DNA of 64,000 nucleotides from assembly GCA_001247695.2 (NCBI GenBank), contig LGRX02029197.1, positions 47,583 to 111,582 on the forward strand, given 5' to 3'. Below are positions 47,401 to 56,075 of this stretch, piece after piece. Positions within the stretch are counted from its first letter, which is position 1, and every line of letters starts with the position of its first letter. The notes beneath the pieces are model-generated. The model saw only the letters and a program-made list of their open reading frames with translations, had not been told where the DNA came from and did not search any database. A program made the translations under genes and the position numbers. Source of the stretch: Cymbomonas tetramitiformis. Taxonomy: Eukaryota; Chlorophyta; Pyramimonadophyceae; Pyramimonadales; Pyramimonadaceae.

Positions 47401-50400
47401 ATGGCTGTAGGGGTTGCCGAGGAGTATTGCCACTCCTCCTTTCATTGCTTGTTCAGCTGTCCCTTCCACTTTTTGCACCTCGGTTTTGGTGCCTATTGCA
47501 GTATATTGCATGTCTCTAAATCTCCTCATCACACTGTCGTGTGCATGTTTCACTTCCGTGAGTACAATTACTTGTAGACTCTGTTGGTTTTGGCTTCTTT
47601 TGTTAATGACCTCGGCAAGGTCAAGGCAGGCATCACTTTGTCCTGCCACATTCCATGTGAGCATGTGTAGACGGTCCTTTCCTATGTCAGTCTTTGTTGG
47701 TTCTGTGAGAGGGGTTTGGTATTCTCGGGAGTCCTGGCACGCCTCTGGTGTTTCCAGCCGTGTGTCCACGAATCTTTCCCATCGTGCTGTTGGTTCGTCC
47801 TGCGTTTGCTCCCATTCTTCGTTTAGGTGGGTTTCCTGTGCTTGCTGCTCCTCAGGTGTCTGCCCGTCATTACCTGGGGGTGTTGTGGGGGCTAATCTAT
47901 GTAGCCATTCCCATAGGCCTGGTTGCTTCGTAGTAGTTTTGCGTCCCCTTTCCTGGGTTTGTGGTGCCTGTCTTCCGGCCTCTAGGTTTGTGTTCAGGCC
48001 ATCCGCAGGCCTCCGGGTCTCTGCCGCTCGCTGGCTTTCCACCTGCGTCCGGCTTTGCCCCTCGGCAGTGGTTATCATCTCTTTTACTGGCAGCTGTATG
48101 GACTTTCTATAGGCGGTTATCGCCGTTCTGTCGGTGGCCCCCCATTTGCTGACTGCCTCGTTGAAGTGGGTGGGCCAATGCCCCCCTGGGCATGTTTTTT
48201 GGTAGTGCATCCAAGCTTCTGCGGCCATCAGTACCCATACCCCGCAGCTGTATTGGTCCTGCGCGCTTTGGTTGCCCACATTCATCAGTTCCACTGTTAC
48301 TTGTTTGTTGAGTGTCTCGGCCAAGTGTTCCGTCCAGTTGGTTATTTCCGCTGTCAGCCTTTTGGTGTTGCGTGACGTTGCATTGGTTCTCCCATTCGAG
48401 GAGTCATATATCCAGAACTTCAGTTTGTCATTTACTTTGTCTGGTCCGGCCAGCACTGCCCTCCAGTGTTTGCCATCGCAAACCGGTATGCAGAAGCCCC
48501 GGGAGTTCCCGAGTAGCTGCAGTGCCTTCGTTGTGTGCGGTTCTCTGTTGTTACCCGGTTTCAGTGTTTCTCTCATTGTGGCTATTACCAGGGGGGGCAA
48601 TGGGTCATCTTCATACAGTGAGTGGGCATGTTGCATTTGGAACATGTTCAGTCGGCCTTTCTTTTCGAATAGTCCCTTCGTAGTGGTGTTGTGCGGGTAT
48701 ATTTCCGTGTGGTTCTGACTCCCCCCACCCGTCATGTTTGTTTTCCAGCACCGGGTGTGCCGCCTCATCCTTTGCTCAATCTCCCGCATTAGTGGTCTGC
48801 CTCTTGTTGGGGTGCCTTCTTTTATCGCAGTTACTGCGTGTTCCGGTCTCCTTGTTCTAACTAGGAAGGGTTTACCGTTACGGTAAATTATCTTGAGTAA
48901 TTTGTAGCCTTGGGGTGGTCGTGTCCACCGTGCCGCTGCATTCCTCGCTGTGGCCCGTTTTCCCCGTGTTCTGCGGCTGCGCGTTATGTCGTTGCTGTTC
49001 GTGTTGTGTGTTCCCCACATGCGACCAGTTTTCCTACTTGTTGTTAGTGTAATCATCAGTATAGCGGGTATCGGGGTTATGGCAAATGCAGCGTTCCATA
49101 GTGGCCTGGTAGCTTCGTGTCGTGCCCCCCTTGGGTAGCGTGGTTCTGCTCCATGTCGTGTTGCTCTCCGGTTGTGTGGTGCTGCTCGCATTTGTGAGTT
49201 TATGGTTACAGCGTTACATTGCCCTAAATCCCTTTCTGTAACACCCCTAGCACTTTTCCCAGGGTGGGCCCCGTTTTTTGTGTGTATTTTCGTGGTTGTG
49301 TAAAAATTTTGGGGCGTTTGGGCGTGTTTTCCAAAAAAGGTTGTTTTTACGTAGAGCAATTTCGGGAATTCGCTTGTGGTCGAATGTCGGCAGTTTGCTC
49401 TCATTTTTTGTGTGTGGCTGCCTCCCACTCTTCTTAGCATATTCCCAAAGTTTTTCGGCGTTCCTATCATTCTGCTGGCCTGTGTGGAGTCGGTTGTACC
49501 ATTATTTGGTAGGGTTTCAGTAGGGTTGGTGCTTATATTGTGGTGGGGGCCCTTTGGTTTGCAGGGTGGGGGCTCATGTAGCTTGTCCCTGCTTGTTTGG
49601 CATAGTTTCTGGTCGGGGTGCTTGTTTCTACCCCCCCTCACCCGTTTTTGTTGCGTCCACTGTGCTTGTGTTGCCGTCGAGTTAACCGTTACAGCGTTAC
49701 ACTGCCCTAAAGCCCCTGTTGTAACGCCCTTGACATCTTTTTCTTGGTGGGCCCCCCCTGGTATATGTCGTCCCGTTGGTGTGCCAAAATTTCGGGGGGT
49801 TTCGGAATGTTCTGCGAAATTTATCATTTTTACGTAGAGCAGTTTTAGGAATTCGCTTGTGGTCGAAGGTTGGCGGTCGGTCCTGACATTTCGCACATCG
49901 CTTTCCCTTGCTCTGTTGAGCCATCCTACAAAGTTTTTCGTCAACCCTTCCCACCCATCGGGTGCTGTGTGGCCATTTGTGGCCGTCCCTCTTAGGGTTA
50001 CTGTAGGGTTCATACCATTATTGCTGGGGTTGCCAGTTATGTGGTGTGAAAAGTGGTTTAAGCTCATGTTAATTTTTGTATCTTCGTGGTTATCATTGGG
50101 GAAGTTATAACTGTATATGGTGTGGCCATTCTCGCTGAATATGGTATGGCCATTTCGCCTGTGCTCGGAGGTAGGCATAGTAGCACATTCATGGGCATGG
50201 GGGTCAGCGTAGTGGGACGTTGGATTATTTGGAAGTTGGCCATATGCTACAGACAGTGCAGGAAGGCAGGCTATCAGGAAATAGATGAATATTACTATTA
50301 ATTGTGTTCTACCTACACAGGTGTTCACTGCAAGGTCTTCTACATTCATCCTACCCACTGGGGGTTCGTGGTCTTTTGTTCCAGCTAAAACTTTCTGGAC

Positions 50401-50586
50401 AGCGCCGCCTGTGAAGCATGCCCCCCCTCTGTGTGTCAGTGGTGTGTCAGTTCGTTCTGAAATAAGAAGAGGTCTGTAAGTGGGGATGGGCACGTTGCTT
50501 ACCGTTCTGGTGATCGGTCCCTCTTCCCTTTGAGGGACCGATTTGGCCCTCCTTTTCTTGGTCGGGCTTTCCGTCTCGATCTCCAC
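44437..50586 (-). CDS. Retrotransposon ORF2: Ulp1-like protease, EEP endonuclease, reverse transcriptase
   Basis: This is a 2049-residue open frame; no ATG lies at its very start. Domains: a repeat-rich N-terminus (residues 150-470); a C48/Ulp1-like protease with GKHWRAVL (about 705), FWIYDSSNG and DQYSCGVWVLM (Cys about 780); an EEP endonuclease with MLTWNVAG (about 975), LTEVKHA, GGDLNAS (about 1130) and TSDHEM (about 1210); a reverse transcriptase with NNKAPGP (about 1545), YVDFENAYGSVDH (about 1672), QRGLLQGDSMSPLLF and FVDDLLIL (about 1790; FVDD in place of the usual YADD). It would nick target DNA and prime cDNA synthesis there. It ends at a G7 run, probably by a one-base shift. Confidence 0.9.
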   Translation of the reverse strand: MEIETESPTKKRRAKSVPQREEGPITRTVSNVPIPTYRPLLISERTDTPLTHRGGACFTGGAVQKVLAGTKDHEPPVGRMNVEDLAVNTCVGRTQLIVIFIYFLIACLPALSVAYGQLPNNPTSHYADPHAHECATMPTSEHRRNGHTIFSENGHTIYSYNFPNDNHEDTKINMSLNHFSHHITGNPSNNGMNPTVTLRGTATNGHTAPDGWEGLTKNFVGWLNRARESDVRNVRTDRQPSTTSEFLKLLYVKMINFAEHSETPRNFGTPTGRHIPGGAHQEKDVKGVTTGALGQCNAVTVNSTATQAQWTQQKRVRGGRNKHPDQKLCQTSRDKLHEPPPCKPKGPHHNISTNPTETLPNNGTTDSTQASRMIGTPKNFGNMLRRVGGSHTQKMRANCRHSTTSEFPKLLYVKTTFFGKHAQTPQNFYTTTKIHTKNGAHPGKSARGVTERDLGQCNAVTINSQMRAAPHNRRATRHGAEPRYPRGARHEATRPLWNAAFAITPIPAILMITLTTSRKTGRMWGTHNTNSNDITRSRRTRGKRATARNAAARWTRPPQGYKLLKIIYRNGKPFLVRTRRPEHAVTAIKEGTPTRGRPLMREIEQRMRRHTRCWKTNMTGGGSQNHTEIYPHNTTTKGLFEKKGRLNMFQMQHAHSLYEDDPLPPLVIATMRETLKPGNNREPHTTKALQLLGNSRGFCIPVCDGKHWRAVLAGPDKVNDKLKFWIYDSSNGRTNATSRNTKRLTAEITNWTEHLAETLNKQVTVELMNVGNQSAQDQYSCGVWVLMAAEAWMHYQKTCPGGHWPTHFNEAVSKWGATDRTAITAYRKSIQLPVKEMITTAEGQSRTQVESQRAAETRRPADGLNTNLEAGRQAPQTQERGRKTTTKQPGLWEWLHRLAPTTPPGNDGQTPEEQQAQETHLNEEWEQTQDEPTARWERFVDTRLETPEACQDSREYQTPLTEPTKTDIGKDRLHMLTWNVAGQSDACLDLAEVINKRSQNQQSLQVIVLTEVKHAHDSVMRRFRDMQYTAIGTKTEVQKVEGTAEQAMKGGVAILLGNPYSHAHNHHVVPAKHLEGYLLHVVLHLPGKVMYHVLGIYNPPGAEEWKTRDKILKYTTNLLRKTAGKANEHVVIGGDLNASNTSTGKGMTKTDKQWMKLAEELDLHNVGPPVDTTLNWAKHRNIDRWLAPRNKQAQYEMGDTTHLTRHHTSDHEMVSLATLQLDSIGTHEPYVDRDPQPGHVKLDTPLNKTHRETLQSVLLRTRDYARTAQLKRITETATQCREEDNMQVAHATIDRAGETVLNILTEANKCALQDDELPTATVGGTPNRVGKDLLMSKKDRKERDAAILKMRRHKQTKRHLRNPHTEHSTLRSLKEGEMKGPTDRDNADAKEWVSWLTEEAKKERSAAHKVVKQHWKQAKQRHNDKTVKEYWNNQKRYHKRIYTKAQETGHAPTANIQALQDREGSLAVGHGNIANALADHMAHSAPYRMEHRSPPDSKPPPWEDPAHRERLIKLPRPDPSGLDLTISRQGYSKAVHTLNNNKAPGPTRTPNEILKYMPEDFHDALHALMLEMWNSKHVPLTWKKGTFCFHHKKGDVTLQQNYRPIALLEGVFKLYTSQIANMLSTFCETQGILAQAQEGSREKRNTLRQLTRVTNAIEDANVSGRELHGLYVDFENAYGSVDHDKLLQTMQYLGIPDELTQVVRDVLGTQSHDTMSMNTRVGGETSHKTVQVQRGLLQGDSMSPLLFIIYQEPLLRWLEVGEHGYQHKYAAEQERLGPLRTTAGAFVDDLLILCPTICHMRAQLHKLQAFSQWSELKINLTKSAITGIKNGVSIPEQLHKDLKMLGLDGKLSHFKVLKPDETYKYLGVLLAFTGRWDKEKEAAKEEMNHRIQALLRSPLTPDQKEYSLHSAILGKFRYGLHLGLYTAGEIDDFNKIIGGATKNIQGLPRNGTPNIFTTQEKEKFGLGMVPLQAVYAQSIWSGLLEAMHSEEDKGTVRGPAWRQINLKSRLRMSHVSRSTRGLVEYHSTTRRNCTDLDKLWGGTKQNTTH
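49204..49392 (-). repeat. Internal direct repeat of the retrotransposon, copy 1
   Basis: This ~190-base unit shares GTTACAGCGTTAC, TTTTTACGTAGAGCA and GAATTCGCTTGTGGTCGAA with copy 2, about 480 bases downstream. It encodes the repeated peptide LGQCNAVT(V/I)NS and STTSEFxKLLYVK. Confidence 0.8.
49686..49877 (-). repeat. Internal direct repeat of the retrotransposon, copy 2
   Basis: This is the second copy of the ~190-base unit at 49204-49392, diverged but in the same frame. Confidence 0.8.
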
Positions 50587-50648
50587 CTCACCGGCAGCTG
50601 TGCCTGCAGGTCCGCTTTTTCGTTTTGGGATCGTTTGACTTCTGGTGG

Positions 50649-53252
50649 CTAGGCTCGTGTCGATCGGCCCCAGGTCGGTCTGGGGTGGCCCCCCCTCCTC
50701 CTGGGGGGGGGTGCTGTCTGGCGTCCCTCCCCGTCGTGCACCGGCTGTTGGCTCGTCAGTGTGTCTACCAGTGCCTTGATGGAGGCCGTGGTGTTTCGTG
50801 CTTCACCGATGAGGGCCTTCGAGCTCTCCTTCTGGCCGGTGACCACCGCGCCCAGGACGATGAGTAGTTCACGGTGACGTTCGGAGGTCTTTTCGTCCTC
50901 TGCTATCTGGAGGTCACGAAGTCTTTGTATGTTGGCGGGGAGCCCGTCGTTGAAGAGTTTCAGCTGATGTGTAAGGTCGATGAGAGTCTTGGTGACCTCG
51001 GGGGGGATCGTTCCCTGGTCAGCCTTACCTGCAGTTCTCCTAACTGCACTCTTGGCCGCCGCCTCCACTCGGTGGATGGCGGCGGCAGCCTGCTGCCCGG
51101 GGTCGCCCAGCTTCTCGTCCCCTACTTTCCTTCCAGGCGATTGGCGGGGGGCCCCTTTCATTTTCGCCGCTTCTGTGCCGGGCCCCTTCTGGCTCCACCT
51201 TCCCACCTCTAGCTCAACGGATGCGTAGAGCTTCTTACCTTCTTTGTTTATCCCCGCCAGTACGGAGATGGTCTGTGTTCCTTGCTGCCCAGCCTCGTAC
51301 AGAGCTTCGTATGCAGGCTGGGTCAGGACACAGTAGTGGTTGATCGTTCTGTTCCCGTTCCTCTTCCACTGGATGAGGGTCGCCGGGTTCCCCCAGGTGG
51401 ACGGGGCCCACTGCCCCGTTCCTACGTGGAGTCGGAAGATGTCTTGGAGGGTTTCGAGCTTGTTGGTGGAGGCCGTCAGCTTTTGTATGTGAGCTGCGAT
51501 GGCCTCCACCAGACTGGAGCGGTGTGAGGTGAACAGTACCTGTTTGTAGTCGATGACAACCACCCCGGTCCTGTTCGATTCCTCTGTTTGTTGTTTCGAT
51601 GGGAGCCATACAGAGGTGGTGGGGACCCCGAAGTCATATGGGTTCTGGAGGATGGCTTGTGCTGCCTCGGGGGAGACTGCTTCCAGCAGCAGAACTTCCC
51701 TCAGTCCCGAGTCCTTTTCTGATTCTTTTTTTGCACCCTTCTTGATCTTGTCTACGAGATGCCCGAGGGGGTGACGGTCCTCCTCCTTAAACATAAACTG
51801 GCCTGCAAGTGCGCAGGCCACGTCCCGGAGGATGACTTCTTTTCCCAGACCCTCCCCGTACACCAGTATGGTACGGTCCGCCGCTGGCCCTACAGTGGGG
51901 TTCCAGGGGGACCATACATATATACACGGTATGGCCTGCTGCTCCGGAGAGAAGGTTTGGTGCTGCTGGGGCCTGCAGCGCATGGGCAGCCTGAATATTG
52001 GGTTGTGTAGGACGAGCAGCGCGATTTTCCTGGTTTTGAAAGCCAGGTCTATCTGCGCTACTCGTCCCCGCTCGTCGAGCCAGATGTGGGTGTGTTCGTG
52101 GTTGAAGACCCTGGTATAGGGATCTTCGGTGCTGAGTCTGATTGCAGCGTCCAAGTACCGTAGGTACTGGATGGCAGACTCCACTGTTTCTGCCAGGTCC
52201 GTTATTTTGAGTTGGGGCCTGCCTTTGGATGGCAGCCCCGTGTGCGTTGTGTGTTCTGGGCTGAGTTCACAGCCCGTGAGGGCCCGGACGTGCATAGGGA
52301 CATGGATTCCTTCCTTGTCGTCCGAGCCCTCTGTGGGGACTCCCAGTTTGCTTATGAGGGCAGGCGGGTCCTCTGCCGTGATGACTGGTCGTTTGTCGAC
52401 GCAGTATCCGGCGGCCAGCTCTTTGATGTATATTGCTGGCAGCTCCTCGGATGGCATATCCGAGCTTTGCCTTCTCGGCATATCCGAGATCTGTTTTAGG
52501 AACTTTTTTGCTGACGGGATCGCCTTCGGTGGGTGCTGCACGACCCCTGGCGTCGCGAATATGTCCAGAGGCTCCGTGAGAGCCTCCTGGATTCTGGTGT
52601 GTGGGACTTTTGATGCGTTTTCTTCCCTCAGGGGTTCCCCCTCGGATTCGTTTGGCTCTTTTTGTTTTTCGTTTTTTTTGGTTGTCCCAACAGGTTGTCC
52701 CAACTTAGGTTGTCCCAACTGGTCCCCTTCGGGGCGACCAGTACGGGGCCTGGACTCGCCAGTGCTCCCGATTTTCTTATGCTTTTCGGTTCGAGGTTTT
52801 CCCAACTGGTCCCCGTCGGGGCGACCAGTACGGGGCTCAGCAGTGCTGGCGCTCCCGATTTCTGTTTGTTCACCCGTCGAGGGTACCTCCTCAGCACCGT
52901 GGTGCTGGGTCTTTGATTTTTTCGCTGCCTGCTCAAAGGTTACAACCTTGGCACGTTTCGGTGCCCTGTCAGGTTTTTCGTAGGGAAGGGGAGAGCCAAA
53001 CTTGTGAAAAAAGGTTTGCGCCTCGCAGGAGTGTTCTTCGTCGGTGGTGATGTGCCCGCTCAGTTCTGACACTTCCACTGAGAGGGCGGGTGAGCCTGAT
53101 TGGGCGCTCGAGTATGGGGATGTCGGTTCGTTACGTTCCACTGAGTCAACCTGCATGGATGCAGGCTGCTCCTGGTACCACTGCTCGAAGTTTTGTACGT
53201 CCTCTGGACGGATTTGGTCGCTTTGGGTGGGGGAGGCTGCCATATCACTCAT
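50649..53252 (-). CDS. Retrotransposon ORF1 (gag-like) protein
   Basis: The protein has 867 residues from the ATG at 53252; the frame is open for 96 more codons upstream. The first 350 residues are acidic and low-complexity, with a twice-repeated TGRP(D/E)GDQLG unit. The middle (about 420-700) looks globular (AIYIKELAAGYCVDKRP; AADRTILVYGEGLGKEVILRD). The end is helical. No CCHC knuckle is visible. It precedes ORF2 by 62 bases, as ORF1 of non-LTR elements does, and would package element RNA. Confidence 0.65.
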   Translation of the reverse strand: MSDMAASPTQSDQIRPEDVQNFEQWYQEQPASMQVDSVERNEPTSPYSSAQSGSPALSVEVSELSGHITTDEEHSCEAQTFFHKFGSPLPYEKPDRAPKRAKVVTFEQAAKKSKTQHHGAEEVPSTGEQTEIGSASTAEPRTGRPDGDQLGKPRTEKHKKIGSTGESRPRTGRPEGDQLGQPKLGQPVGTTKKNEKQKEPNESEGEPLREENASKVPHTRIQEALTEPLDIFATPGVVQHPPKAIPSAKKFLKQISDMPRRQSSDMPSEELPAIYIKELAAGYCVDKRPVITAEDPPALISKLGVPTEGSDDKEGIHVPMHVRALTGCELSPEHTTHTGLPSKGRPQLKITDLAETVESAIQYLRYLDAAIRLSTEDPYTRVFNHEHTHIWLDERGRVAQIDLAFKTRKIALLVLHNPIFRLPMRCRPQQHQTFSPEQQAIPCIYVWSPWNPTVGPAADRTILVYGEGLGKEVILRDVACALAGQFMFKEEDRHPLGHLVDKIKKGAKKESEKDSGLREVLLLEAVSPEAAQAILQNPYDFGVPTTSVWLPSKQQTEESNRTGVVVIDYKQVLFTSHRSSLVEAIAAHIQKLTASTNKLETLQDIFRLHVGTGQWAPSTWGNPATLIQWKRNGNRTINHYCVLTQPAYEALYEAGQQGTQTISVLAGINKEGKKLYASVELEVGRWSQKGPGTEAAKMKGAPRQSPGRKVGDEKLGDPGQQAAAAIHRVEAAAKSAVRRTAGKADQGTIPPEVTKTLIDLTHQLKLFNDGLPANIQRLRDLQIAEDEKTSERHRELLIVLGAVVTGQKESSKALIGEARNTTASIKALVDTLTSQQPVHDGEGRQTAPPPRRRGGHPRPTWGRSTRA

Positions 53253-53629
53253 TTTGGTTTGGGGTTGAAGGGTGTTTTGAGAGCTGAGGTGCGGTTGTCG
53301 CGAGAGGTCTGTGAGTTTTGAACCGGGTGTCGTACGTTTCCGTACCTGGTGTGCGTCAATCTTCACTTCGCCTGCTTCCGTGTCCTGCGGCCGACAATGA
53401 AGACCGTTAGGGCCGTGTCTCATCTCATCTGTCGGGTTGGGCGGGTGCGGGTGGGCCAAATCCTCATAATGCCGTTGGGCAGAATCTCCACGTCGGTCTG
53501 TTACTTCATTTGTCCTCCCTGCGGGCACAGTTAGTGGCAAGAAAATAATTTTTTGTCGCGGCTCTATTTTTGGGCCCGCGGCTTGTAGGAGGTGGCACGC
53601 TCAGGCGGGACGCCGAGAAGTGTGAAATT

Positions 53630-53639
53630 TTGCAATATA
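53630..53639 (+). repeat. Target-site duplication (right)
   Basis: TTGCAATATA is identical to 39482-39491 and lies immediately outside the 5' end of the element. Confidence 0.6.
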
Positions 53640-53655
53640 TACTTATATAACAAAT

Positions 53656-53889
53656 TTAGGTCGTCTTTATTGGCGTGTGTACCATTTCAACGACAGCCAT
53701 ATTTTCTACTTTCCACGTCAGATTTCCCTCGGATTCTTCGTATCCGCGTTTGGGCATTTCAAAATTCTTTGGTTTTTTATCTATATGCTCCTCGGAGTAA
53801 ATCGGAAAGGTTACCTTTTCTTTACTTTTGTCTTTTTCAAAACTGATTTTTTTCTCCTCTGTAGAATGACAAACTTCGATACAGAAAAC
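53656..53889 (-). pseudogene. Fragment paralogous to the 22.1-22.4 kb gene
   Basis: The open frame has 78 codons, begins right after a TAG and has no suitable ATG. It encodes VTFPIYSEEHIDKKPKNFEM and VENMAVVEMVHTPIKTT, clear counterparts of NTPIFKVEYVNTGKPNFQ and DEDQVLSLLHTHPTTE in the 22075-22410 gene. The start (CTCCACATAG then GTTTTC) could also be a 3' splice site of a two-exon gene, but no good first exon was found. It lies 16 bases from the retrotransposon's target duplication. Confidence 0.6.
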
Positions 53890-53980
53890 CTATGTGGAGG
53901 TTGTCGCGTCGTCCGACGGCTGTGTCTTTAAATAATCTTCAAAGTTTTATGTTTCATTCTGTCCATCTGAAAGTACGCAA

Positions 53981-55432
53981 TCAAACGTGTTCGTTGCGCT
54001 CTACGGTGACGCTCAGCGAGGTCTTCGCAAACAGGTGGACGAAGTCGCGACTTCGCAGGTGCGCGCCGATTCCGTCCACCAGCGTGTCCGCCATCTTGCG
54101 CAGCCCGTCCGCGCAGTCTCCGCGCGCTCGCTCTCTATGTGACAGCGAGTTCCATGGCGTGCACCACGTCATCGTTCTTGGCGACTGCGCGACCAGCACG
54201 GGCCCGATTTCTTGCAGGAGATATCGCTGCATCCGCGCCACCCGCGTCGGTTTTGACTCTATCGAAGCGCCGATGGTGACCACCTCCGTGTAACTCAGAG
54301 CGCATATCACCGGGTTTCCGTTATCCGGGTGCATGCGCGCTTCCAAGACCGCGGGGGGGGACTCCAGGTCAACGCCGGGCTTGGACGTGGGGGCGTTCAG
54401 CGTGAGATGCGCAGTGCCGTGGTCGCTTGACAGCGCGAAGAGCATACGAGTGTCGCAACGTCGCAGGCGGGCGTTGCCCAACATGATACGCGTGCGCGAC
54501 GCTCGGTGGTCGACGTGAGACAGGTAGCGCATGACCGCGTTATGCTTGCCGGTGGAGGCGCTTAACAGCCGATCCCACAGCGTCGTGGCTTCGATTTCCG
54601 GCAGCTCGTCCAGGTCCTCGCTGCGCAGGGAGAACCCGACGTGAAAATACAAACCTTTCGGAAGCTTGGCAGTGTCGATTCGCAGCGCCGCGGCCAGAGC
54701 CCTCAGCGCCCCGTCTCTGCGCGGCGCGGCTACCTCCTCGTGCGACACGATCACGCGTTGGTGCGGGCCTTCGTCCGTAGGGTCGCGCGCGGCCGGAAGC
54801 ATGATCGTGCGCCACCCCACGCGGCCAAATCGAATGTCGTCGTACGCCTCCTTGCGCAGAAGCGCCGCGGTGAGGGGGCACTCCCCGTCGGCGCGATTGG
54901 CGCATCGATGAGACATGAGGGTGACGCACTGCAGCAACGCTTTGACGTTGCAGTTCTGCGTCGCGTCCCGCAGGACCGTCTCGTACCTCCCGGCGTCCCA
55001 GTCAAAGGCGTCGTCTCGTAAAGCGCGCGCTGTCGTGCACGCCCCGTACACTTCGGCGCAGACGCTCGCATTCGGCCAGGCGCGTCCGTGCTCACCGAAC
55101 TGGCAAAATCGCGGCAATTTGCGTTGCCCGTCACGGCGGGACTCGTTGTATAGTCGATCGAAAGAGGCGCGCGTAGCAGGTAAAAATTTTGTTATCCACC
55201 GCCGACGTTCTCGCGTTAATGCCTCCTCGCGGGGCGCCGCGCCGTCGTCTCGATTGAGCCGAATCGCCTCGTCGAGTAAGCGCAAGCGCCAATCGACGTT
55301 CATCACCACCGACTCCAACGTCGTATCAGGTTTTGTTACGCATCTTCCGACGCTGAGTGCCGAAATTATGTGCAGGTATCTGTTTGCACGTTGACCGTGC
55401 GTAGATTTTACGTCCATAGTTACAGAATGCAT
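53981..55432 (-). CDS. Large hypothetical protein
   Basis: The protein has 483 residues from the ATG at 55432. It is GC-rich and Arg-rich, with helical segments in the first half and mixed sequence in the second (KLPKGLYFHVGFSLRSEDLDELPEIEA; NPVICALSYTEVVTIGAS). It has neither a signal peptide nor a membrane segment. A capsid-associated or DNA-binding role is possible but not shown. No family was recognised. Confidence 0.55.
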   Translation of the reverse strand: MHSVTMDVKSTHGQRANRYLHIISALSVGRCVTKPDTTLESVVMNVDWRLRLLDEAIRLNRDDGAAPREEALTRERRRWITKFLPATRASFDRLYNESRRDGQRKLPRFCQFGEHGRAWPNASVCAEVYGACTTARALRDDAFDWDAGRYETVLRDATQNCNVKALLQCVTLMSHRCANRADGECPLTAALLRKEAYDDIRFGRVGWRTIMLPAARDPTDEGPHQRVIVSHEEVAAPRRDGALRALAAALRIDTAKLPKGLYFHVGFSLRSEDLDELPEIEATTLWDRLLSASTGKHNAVMRYLSHVDHRASRTRIMLGNARLRRCDTRMLFALSSDHGTAHLTLNAPTSKPGVDLESPPAVLEARMHPDNGNPVICALSYTEVVTIGASIESKPTRVARMQRYLLQEIGPVLVAQSPRTMTWCTPWNSLSHRERARGDCADGLRKMADTLVDGIGAHLRSRDFVHLFAKTSLSVTVERNEHV

Positions 55433-55524
55433 TATTTCCGGACCGCCGAGTCTGTTTTAGGGCGTTTGGATTTTTGAATACTACAAATAGAGGACTACTG
55501 GTCGCACAGGGTCATTTTACAATC

Positions 55525-56031
55525 ATGCACTTCAAAGAGCTAGTTCAGGAAAAGGAATTTCTCAAGGCGTTAAGCGATCTGCGGGCATGGTGCGAATCCG
55601 TGGATACAGTCGCCGCGACCGGCCGCGAAGTTATGCTTACGGATGAAGGGTACATCAGGTACGTCGAAGTGCATGTGGGAACTTTTGACGTCGATGACGG
55701 GTTTAGACATTCGACGGACCTCGTCCAGGAGCGTAACGTGGAACAATACGGCCTCAAGCATTACTTGTACGCGTTCGAATGGCTGCTGCGGGACCCCAAA
55801 GTGGACGAAATCGCGTTGCGTGCCTGTTACGACTGCGTGATGCAGAGTTTGTGCGAGTGCTCCAAAGAGGACGACGTCGCAACGAGCAGCACGTTCATTG
55901 TATCGTACTATTGGTTCCGTGTGTACGACCAAGTGTGCGAACCGCGCAGCGCGCAGATAACACTGGAACGCTGCAAACACGCGGTCTGCGGGGGACCACT
56001 GCGAGGAACTCAACCGCTTATGTGGTTTTAG
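55525..56031 (+). CDS. Hypothetical protein
   Basis: The protein has 168 residues from the ATG at 55525 (an upstream ATG at 55474 is in frame but less likely). It has acidic and aromatic segments (EVMLTDEGYIRYVEVHVGTFDVDDGF; KHYLYAFEWLLRDPKVDEIALRACYDC) and a Cys-containing helix. No family was recognised. Its 3' flank begins duplicate copy B. Confidence 0.5.
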   Translation: MHFKELVQEKEFLKALSDLRAWCESVDTVAATGREVMLTDEGYIRYVEVHVGTFDVDDGFRHSTDLVQERNVEQYGLKHYLYAFEWLLRDPKVDEIALRACYDCVMQSLCECSKEDDVATSSTFIVSYYWFRVYDQVCEPRSAQITLERCKHAVCGGPLRGTQPLMWF

Positions 56032-56075
56032 ACACGATTGTATAATTATAAATTGTAGTGTTATCGTGTACGTGG

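Larger units (their letters stand above)
39492..53629 (-). mobile_element. 14.1-kb non-LTR retrotransposon
   Basis: The element is bounded by 10-bp direct repeats and oriented minus, with its 5' end at the right. Order from 5': ORF1 protein, then a long polyprotein with an Ulp1-like protease, an EEP endonuclease, a reverse transcriptase, and after a frameshifted zone RNase H and a terminal Cys/His region. Its base and codon use differ from the flanking viral genes. The 3' end in sense orientation is T-rich (TTTTTTCTTTTTTCTTTTT) rather than poly(A), preceded by three short hairpins. The length and the Ulp1-like domain are unusual for a non-LTR element. Presence in a viral sequence suggests integration in a nuclear genome or transposition into an episome. 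Confidence 0.85.

Noticed and set aside
39600..53500. Many plus-strand frames of 60-350 codons across the retrotransposon
   Set aside because: They are antisense to the domain-bearing element ORFs and encode no recognisable domain.
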